This document shows, in pieces, positions 7,438 to 11,403 of a stretch of 11,403 nucleotides of DNA. Under the pieces are notes generated by a model. That model made no database searches. It worked only from the letters and a program-made list of their open reading frames with translations, and was not told the origin of the DNA. Each line of letters starts with the position of its first letter. Within the stretch, counting starts at the first letter, position 1. Source of the DNA: JBELHO01 sp042091375 (lineage in GTDB: Bacteria; Pseudomonadota; Gammaproteobacteria; Enterobacterales; Alteromonadaceae); contig JBELHO010000076.1 of the NCBI GenBank assembly GCA_042091375.1, positions 1 through 11,403 on the forward strand, given 5' to 3'. Position numbers and translations under genes: made by a program.

Positions 7438-7880
7438 AGTTCCACCTTATTTATTGTAGATAACGACATTAATGCGATGTAAAAAAACAATAACAGTAAG
7501 CCAACTGGACCAAACATAAAGGTGGCCAGTAGCATGGGGATTTGGATCAAGCGATGGATGCTGCGTTTGTCACCTTCAATGGCAATCAAGGTACCGATCA
7601 CTAAATCAAAACACAGGTAGTGTGCCCAACCAGCGACCAGTAAGGATTCGTTGGCCATTAATGCTTTGACTTGTATTAACGAGCCATAGCCAGCGCCTTC
7701 AGTACTGGCAAAATGGGTAAACATCAGCCCACCATAAACGAGTCCGATGATAGTTGGTATAGCGATACCGGCTGTTATTAGTAGCCATTGCCAACGCTTA
7801 GGCGCAATGATCAGCAATGCCCAACCAAGCATTGCTAGTGTGTTTAACCAAGAAAAAAGCTCAGGATTTTGTGGCAGCAT
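7434..7880 (-). CDS. ABA4-like (DUF4281) integral membrane protein
   Basis: The 148-residue protein fits the ABA4-like family, named for plant ABA4, needed for neoxanthin formation; bacterial members have no settled function. Family-type landmarks are VKALMANESLLVAGWAHYLC (71-90), FDLVIGTLIA (91-100) and FGPVGLLLLFFY (123-134). There are about four membrane segments: 10-26, 32-53, 82-101 and 112-140. The start is supported by a good ribosome site, AGAGGT, seven bases upstream (7887-7892 on the plus strand). It is the first gene of a two-gene minus-strand operon, coupled by an ATGA overlap to the 265-residue membrane protein, and is divergent from a LytTR regulator 139 bases away. No carotenoid genes are in view, so a pigment role is only suggested by the family name. 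Confidence 0.88.
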   Translation of the reverse strand: MLPQNPELFSWLNTLAMLGWALLIIAPKRWQWLLITAGIAIPTIIGLVYGGLMFTHFASTEGAGYGSLIQVKALMANESLLVAGWAHYLCFDLVIGTLIAIEGDKRSIHRLIQIPMLLATFMFGPVGLLLLFFYIALMSLSTINKVEL

Positions 7881-7939
7881 GTTGTTACCTCTTAATTATT
7901 TTTGTGATTGCAGACTAACTGAAAAATTTCGCTATGCTA

Positions 7940-7968
7940 TTGAATTTTCGTGGATTGATTGGAATAAT
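7940..7968 (+). promoter_or_regulatory. Predicted promoter of the LytTR gene
   Basis: TTGAAT (7940-7945) and AATAAT (7963-7968) are separated by 17 bases, matching sigma-70 spacing with 4/6 and 5/6 consensus bases. TTTCG occurs at 7927-7931 and 7946-7950, the second just inside the spacer. Paired direct repeats spaced about two helical turns apart are the usual type of LytTR-domain target, so this may be an autoregulatory site shared with the divergent operon. Confidence 0.4.
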
Positions 7969-7989
7969 TCATGAAATAACCGCTTTGTC

Positions 7990-8008
7990 ATTTCGCGATA
8001 CGCGAAAT
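7990..8008. promoter_or_regulatory. Perfect palindrome just before the LytTR ribosome site
   Basis: ATTTCGCG-ATA-CGCGAAAT has perfect 8-bp arms and a 3-base centre. It ends directly before the ribosome site AAAGGA (8009-8014). It contains the same TTTCG core that appears twice upstream. It could be an operator or an RNA hairpin close enough to affect ribosome access. Confidence 0.55.
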
Positions 8009-8019
8009 AAAGGATCATA

Positions 8020-8796
8020 ATGTCGCTGGTTCGAACCTATTTTCTGCACGGATTAATTGTCTCACTATTGATCGGTGGTTTATTTGCGTTTTTAGGGGTG
8101 TATAACACCAACACTTTGCCTCTGTTTGAGCGCTTTGTGTTTTGGGTTTCTACTATGCTGGTGGGAAATTTATCTACTGGTATATTAATTCCCTTGGTGT
8201 TTGATCGCTGGCTGCCCTCCCAACCGGTTGCCGTTAAGCTGTGTTGTATCATCCTATTGATCTCTGCTCCTATTACTTTGGTGTTGGCCGGCTTCGATCA
8301 CACTCACAGCTCTGATTGGCCTATCTATATTTGGTTGAGAAATTACCTATACGTGACGGTTATCTCGGCAATTTTGATTGTTGTTGGCTATTTTATATTG
8401 CGCCCTCGCTTAATGCTTAATAAACAACCAGCCCCCCTTAGCGATAGCACTGCCGATGAAGTTGCACAATCACAACAATTAGCGCGACAATTTTTAAAGC
8501 GTCTAGCACTTAAGCATCATCAGGCGGAGCTACGGGCAATAAAATCAGAAGACCACTACTTACGGGTGTATACCAGTGTCGGTGAAGAACTTATTTTGAT
8601 GCGCTTATCCGATGCCATTAAAGCGCTTGAAGGAGTTGATGGCATGCAAACACACCGCTCATGGTGGGTGGCGCGTGGTGCAATTACCGATCTGCAGCGC
8701 AGGCAAGGTAAGCTATTGTTAAGTACTGCCTTAGCAGTGGATGTTCCTGTTTCTCGCACTTACGAGAAACTCGTAAAGCAGCGATTAACTGGTTGA
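8020..8796 (+). CDS. Membrane-anchored LytTR-domain transcriptional regulator
   Basis: A one-component regulator: four membrane helices (about 7-27, 36-60, 72-92, 108-128), a linker (130-165), then a LytTR DNA-binding domain (about 170-254). The latter has the family signatures LRAIKSEDHYLRVYT, LILMRLSDAI, HRSWWVARGAI and the ending VPVSRTYEKLVK. There is no receiver domain, so it is not a classical LytR/AlgR response regulator. A membrane-embedded input, or inhibition by a partner membrane protein as in LytTR regulatory systems, fits better. The ribosome site AAAGGA lies five bases before the ATG. It is divergent from the ABA4-like/265-residue membrane operon, the most likely target and possibly the signal source. 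A palindrome and TTTCG repeats in the shared 139-base region are candidate binding sites. Its TGA stop is directly followed by the stop of a convergent gene. Family call is firm; signal and targets are inferred. Confidence 0.93.
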   Translation: MSLVRTYFLHGLIVSLLIGGLFAFLGVYNTNTLPLFERFVFWVSTMLVGNLSTGILIPLVFDRWLPSQPVAVKLCCIILLISAPITLVLAGFDHTHSSDWPIYIWLRNYLYVTVISAILIVVGYFILRPRLMLNKQPAPLSDSTADEVAQSQQLARQFLKRLALKHHQAELRAIKSEDHYLRVYTSVGEELILMRLSDAIKALEGVDGMQTHRSWWVARGAITDLQRRQGKLLLSTALAVDVPVSRTYEKLVKQRLTG

Positions 8797-8970
8797 TCAT
8801 CTCGCTTTATAGTCTAACTTATACAGTATTTTTACTTTGCCATTGCAAACAGCAATGATCGTTTTGTTTTTTTTAAATGCGGGGGTGATTATCGCCTTGT
8901 AGTCATTGCAGTTAAAATATGCAGATTGTAGTACCAATGAATCATCTGAAAAATAAATTATAGTGATCAT
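8797..8970 (-). CDS. Small TIGR02922-type conserved protein (57 residues)
   Basis: A short gene easily missed because of its length. The product begins MITIIYFSDDSLVLQS and continues with PAFKKNKTIIAVCNGKVKIL. This follows the pattern I recall for TIGR02922, a family of small uncharacterised proteins in Colwellia and Shewanella (YYxDDSLEL, then IIPxxFKxxKxIIAVCEGxxxILNK). It is a little shorter than usual members, lacking part of the C-terminal tail. GAGG four bases before the ATG is a good ribosome site. It has no signal peptide or membrane helix, so it should be cytoplasmic. Function is unknown. It converges on the LytTR gene with no gap: the two stop codons abut as TGATCA. One TIGR02922 member was noted in the family description as sharing an upstream site with PEP-CTERM genes; I saw no such site here. 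The family assignment is from memory. Confidence 0.72.
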   Translation of the reverse strand: MITIIYFSDDSLVLQSAYFNCNDYKAIITPAFKKNKTIIAVCNGKVKILYKLDYKAR

Positions 8971-9120
8971 ATCGCCTCAAATTTCATCCATGTTTGAAGT
9001 TCAGATAATTGAAATACATAAGGATTTTCAAAACCATTAAATTAATAACTAATAAACAATGTAGTTACAAAATTTTTACTGTGCAAGGTAAATAATAAAA
9101 TTAATGATGGGTGATATTAA

Positions 9121-9141
9121 TTATCAGTCTTCATCTGATAA
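9121..9141. repeat. Small hairpin next to the 18-bp repeat block
   Basis: TTATCAG (9121-9127) and CTGATAA (9135-9141) are perfect 7-bp arms around a 7-base loop. The next hairpin starts at the following base, so the two stack as tandem stem-loops. Confidence 0.6.
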
Positions 9142-9221
9142 CAATTTACTGCCTACAGTGCATAATTTGTAGGCAGTAATTGGACTGTAGGCAGCAAATG
9201 GACTGTAGGCAGTCGATAAGG
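9142..9221. repeat. Inverted copy plus three 18-bp iteron-like direct repeats
   Basis: TGTAGGCAG recurs at 9168, 9186 and 9204, with an exact period of 18 bases. The first two full units are TGTAGGCAGTAATTGGAC and TGTAGGCAGCAAATGGAC; the third diverges after TGTAGGCAGT. An inverted copy ACTGCCTACA (9148-9157) pairs with the first unit around a 10-base loop. Allowing one bulged T, the stem extends to CAATT/AATTG (about 15 bp, 9142-9182). It could be a protein-binding array, a slipped-strand microsatellite, or part of a structured RNA or terminator for the gene ending at 9290. Source and function are unknown. Confidence 0.8.
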
Positions 9222-9289
9222 TAAGTCTGTTAGCTATTCAAATCAGTGTTTATAAATGGTTCATACACATCTGGTAAATACTGTTCACA

Positions 9290-9718
9290 TTAAAAACCAC
9301 TAAAGTTGACTTGAGTTAGATCAGCAAGTTCAATATCTTGTTTTTTAAAGTGTTCACGATAGTTCCAGCTGATCGCTATAGTTTGTTCCGCAGCTGCCAG
9401 TTGAATATTAACATCGGCAAAACTCCCTGCATCGATGTAATAACGAGCCAATACAGTCCCTAAGTTATCAAACACAAAAAATGTGATATTGGTGTCACTT
9501 TCATTGTAAGCGGCAAATTCAACTGCCTTGCTGGTTTTAAAACTCGCATTGGGATCGGCGAGAATTTCATCAGAATTCAACTCTTCCACCGGTGGACTTG
9601 TTACTGGTGGCACCGTTGGTGTTGCTGCACTGTCGTCACCTTCACCGCCGCCACATGCAGTAAGTCCAATAACGATGAAAGGAAGCAACAAAATTGTCAT
9701 TATGCGAAAATAATTCAT
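9290..9718 (-). CDS. Small lipoprotein co-transcribed with the LruC-domain protein
   Basis: A 142-residue lipoprotein of no recognised family. The chosen ATG (9718) gives MNYFRIMTILLLPFIVIGLTAC, a textbook lipoprotein signal with lipobox LTAC. GAGGAA (9726-9731) is a strong ribosome site eight bases upstream. An in-frame earlier ATG at 9793 would add 25 residues before the signal and overlap the upstream gene, so it is rejected. After the Cys comes a Gly/Asp/Pro/Thr-rich linker (CGGGEGDD to TSPPVEE), then a compact, probably beta-rich domain (FKTSKAVEFAAYNESDTNITFFVFDN to the end NFSGF). No Asp at +2 after Cys is present, so outer-membrane sorting is expected. It starts 13 bases after the LruC gene, clearly one operon, and likely works with that protein at the cell surface. 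The mature domain could be an anchor or partner; that is inference. Confidence 0.85.
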   Translation of the reverse strand: MNYFRIMTILLLPFIVIGLTACGGGEGDDSAATPTVPPVTSPPVEELNSDEILADPNASFKTSKAVEFAAYNESDTNITFFVFDNLGTVLARYYIDAGSFADVNIQLAAAEQTIAISWNYREHFKKQDIELADLTQVNFSGF

Positions 9719-9731
9719 AGTCAGTTCCTCT

Positions 9732-11403
9732 TTAGTCATTATAAATTTTATTTTGGTTAACATAACTACTGTACCAGTCGCTGAAAGTAGCATTGTCTTC
9801 GGCCCACCTAAAGAAATTTGGATACGCTATACTAATATCTACATTCTCTCTGGGGTGTTTCCAGTTGTCAGGTAAGTCTAACACCCAAGGTAAATTACCA
9901 GTGAGTATGCCCCTGCGCGTGATCTGTTTGGTTATAAATGGGTTGCCTTGAGCGTGGTTTTGCGCATCAACACTTACCGCACCACTGTAATCACTGACGC
10001 TAAAATCTGATTCGAATACGTTAGTCCCGGTAGAGAACTCTTTCAGATGAATTTCCAAATATTTGCCCGGCCCTGGACCGTTAGCGGCGTCACGACTTGA
10101 GTAGTGTTGCTTCCAAGCAGCAAACCAATCTGAATCACTATTCTTTCTAGCATAGCGATATAAGTCATTTTTATGGGTACCAAACATGTAGTGATCAAAT
10201 GGCATAGCACCGAGATCATTTGCATTAAGTTGGGTCGAATTAACATTAATAGTCAGTTTTATGGTCGCAGCAGAGGTATTTGCTGGACACTGCGAGCCCC
10301 CTGTCGCGGTTCTGTACATACAATTATAAGTTTCAAATACTTTAGTGGTTCCATCAAAAGTACTTAGTTCTTCAAACAAGTCCTCTGACAAGGTAAATGA
10401 AACAGAACTGTCACCGTATTCGCTGTCTTTGATCAAGGGGTATGTGTAAGTGACATTTTCACCGCTGCCCATTTGTGTGGAGACTTGTGTACTAATATCA
10501 AAACTATTGGTTGTCCCACCTATGGTTTTGTCTAGAGTGACACCTTCGATCATAGATTCTGTTAAGCCTGGGATCCTTACTGCTATACCATTGTGAAAGG
10601 TAGCGCCGATTGCGTTAATTTGGTATTGCAGAATAATGCTTTTAACTGTGTCATTGTTGTTATCACCGTCTAAGGTTGTGGTTATATCGTAATCGAGTAC
10701 TGCATCATTAAAGTCGTAGTCATCGCTTTGCGGCCAATTGTCTTCAAATGCCAAAACACCTGTCTTGGTATTAACTTGCGAACTCACCGACTCAATATCA
10801 ACCGCATCTTCATAATCTTCGATAGCTGCAACAGGGGTAACCTCGACGTTAAAAATTAAGTCGTTGTAATCTTTATCACCACCTGTGGTTTTGATATCTT
10901 CAAAACCGTATGCGAAAAAGCCACTTCCACCTTCGGTGGTACTGCGAGAATCATTAAATACCACATGGTAACGTTGTCCTAGCCCTACAGTTGGGTTAAG
11001 GCTCTCTAAAGTATAAAAAGGTTGATCGTACAAGAGGTTAGACTTTTGTTGGCCACGAAAACCAGCCCAGCCATTGGAATTAATAAAAAAACCAATGGAT
11101 TGACCAGCAGTTAACTGGATCATCAAATCTATTTGGTCGCCAGTATCTAACGAACCACCAGAGTAAGTTTTCGAGGTGTTGGCCATAATAATAATGTGTT
11201 CAACTTCTGAAATAGATGTTGGCGGACTGTCTGTTTGATAAATAAAATATCCCAACGAGTTCTTATAGCCCGCTCCCTCATTGAGGAAAGTGACTTTAGC
11301 AGTGACTGCTGCATTGGGATCTAAATCACTTTTCACGCTAATATTAGTAAAACTGGTAGTGAGCAATGCGTTGGGTACCTGAACCCCTTCTGGTACCATA
11401 CCA
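9732..11403 (-). CDS. LruC-domain surface protein with DUF4114-like segment (5' end beyond window)
   Basis: The frame is open to the window edge (a Gly codon precedes the first visible Met), so the N-terminus and any signal peptide are missing; about 556 residues are seen. Counting from that Met, residues 30-115 form a beta-rich part (VTFLNEGAGYKNSLGYFIY). The DUF4114-like motif FFAYGFEDIK...DKDYNDLIF follows at 161-183. The LruC/DUF4842 domain then starts with FEDNWPQSDDYDFNDAVLDYD (218-238), whose acidic spacing suggests calcium binding. The end NPFITKQITRRGI, LPWVLDLPDNWKHP and VDISIAYPNFFRWA matches the LruC C-terminus. Cys360 and Cys371 might form a disulfide. LruC was first described in Leptospira as an outer-membrane antigen; roles elsewhere are largely unknown. 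There is no GlyGly-CTERM or other sorting tail. It is followed at 13 bases by a lipoprotein gene in the same operon. Confidence 0.9.
   Translation of the reverse strand, partial: GMVPEGVQVPNALLTTSFTNISVKSDLDPNAAVTAKVTFLNEGAGYKNSLGYFIYQTDSPPTSISEVEHIIIMANTSKTYSGGSLDTGDQIDLMIQLTAGQSIGFFINSNGWAGFRGQQKSNLLYDQPFYTLESLNPTVGLGQRYHVVFNDSRSTTEGGSGFFAYGFEDIKTTGGDKDYNDLIFNVEVTPVAAIEDYEDAVDIESVSSQVNTKTGVLAFEDNWPQSDDYDFNDAVLDYDITTTLDGDNNNDTVKSIILQYQINAIGATFHNGIAVRIPGLTESMIEGVTLDKTIGGTTNSFDISTQVSTQMGSGENVTYTYPLIKDSEYGDSSVSFTLSEDLFEELSTFDGTTKVFETYNCMYRTATGGSQCPANTSAATIKLTINVNSTQLNANDLGAMPFDHYMFGTHKNDLYRYARKNSDSDWFAAWKQHYSSRDAANGPGPGKYLEIHLKEFSTGTNVFESDFSVSDYSGAVSVDAQNHAQGNPFITKQITRRGILTGNLPWVLDLPDNWKHPRENVDISIAYPNFFRWAEDNATFSDWYSSYVNQNKIYND

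Larger units (their letters stand above)
8971..9289. other. Intergenic region without genes, rich in structured repeats
   Basis: No gene is supported in these 319 bases. The part next to the 57-residue gene (8971-9100) should hold its promoter, but no convincing pair of boxes was found (TTGAAA with a poor -10). The part from 9121 to 9221 holds two hairpins and three direct repeats, described separately. The hairpins also lie downstream of the minus-strand lipoprotein gene, so they may end that transcript. Confidence 0.6.

Noticed and set aside
9104..9172. Short plus-strand frame MMGDINYQSS running into the repeat block
   Set aside because: It stops at TAG after 22 residues, the possible ribosome site is too distant, and the 18-bp repeats bring a TAG in each unit.
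9142..9221. CRISPR array
   Set aside because: The repeats are too short, spacers of about 8-9 bases are near-identical, and no cas gene is present.
9719..9793. Upstream 25-residue extension of the lipoprotein gene
   Set aside because: It would place residues before a clear signal peptide, overlaps the LruC gene, and lacks the strong ribosome site seen before the inner ATG.

Overview
The window reads as a stretch of chromosome from a marine gammaproteobacterium of the Alteromonadales type (Colwellia, Thalassotalea or Shewanella relatives). The DNA is AT-rich. It carries a TIGR02922-type small protein, an LruC-domain protein, a secreted endonuclease I with a GlyGly-CTERM sorting tail, and a Tat-exported PhoD phosphatase. 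Genus is inferred from family content only; there is no rRNA or tRNA.

Layout. 144-1937 (+) is a PhoD-family phosphodiesterase/phosphatase with a Tat lipoprotein signal, followed by a long hairpin terminator. 2280-2962 (+) is a YafN/YafO-type toxin-antitoxin locus: the antitoxin is intact, while the toxin is collinear over its full 132 codons but broken by two in-frame stops. A gene-free AT-rich stretch with a palindrome overlapping a near-consensus promoter leads to 3377-5470 (+), a modular extracellular nuclease (lamin-tail domain, endonuclease I, two Ig/PKD-like repeats, GlyGly-CTERM) closed by a strong terminator. 5685-6472 (-) holds two decayed reading frames side by side: a C39 peptidase interrupted by TGA between its catalytic Cys and His, and just upstream a short tail of an unrecognised protein, also interrupted by TGA.

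6640-8796 is a divergent regulatory/membrane module. A LytTR-type transcription factor with four membrane segments (+) faces a translationally coupled pair (-) of an ABA4-like (DUF4281) membrane protein and an unrecognised 265-residue multi-pass membrane protein. The shared intergenic region has a perfect palindrome and TTTCG repeats. The LytTR gene meets a hidden 57-codon gene (-) tail to tail, the two stop codons together forming TGATCA.

8971-9289 contains two adjacent hairpins and three 18-bp direct repeats with no gene. 9290-11403 (-) is an operon of an LruC-domain calcium-type surface protein (5' end outside the window) and a small lipoprotein.

Overall theme: secreted and envelope proteins of a particle- or polymer-using marine bacterium (extracellular DNA and phosphate scavenging, surface proteins), interspersed with gene remnants at 2564-2962 and 5685-6472. 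The best candidates for something undescribed are the LytTR/ABA4-like/multi-pass membrane module, the LruC-lipoprotein pair and the 18-bp repeat block.
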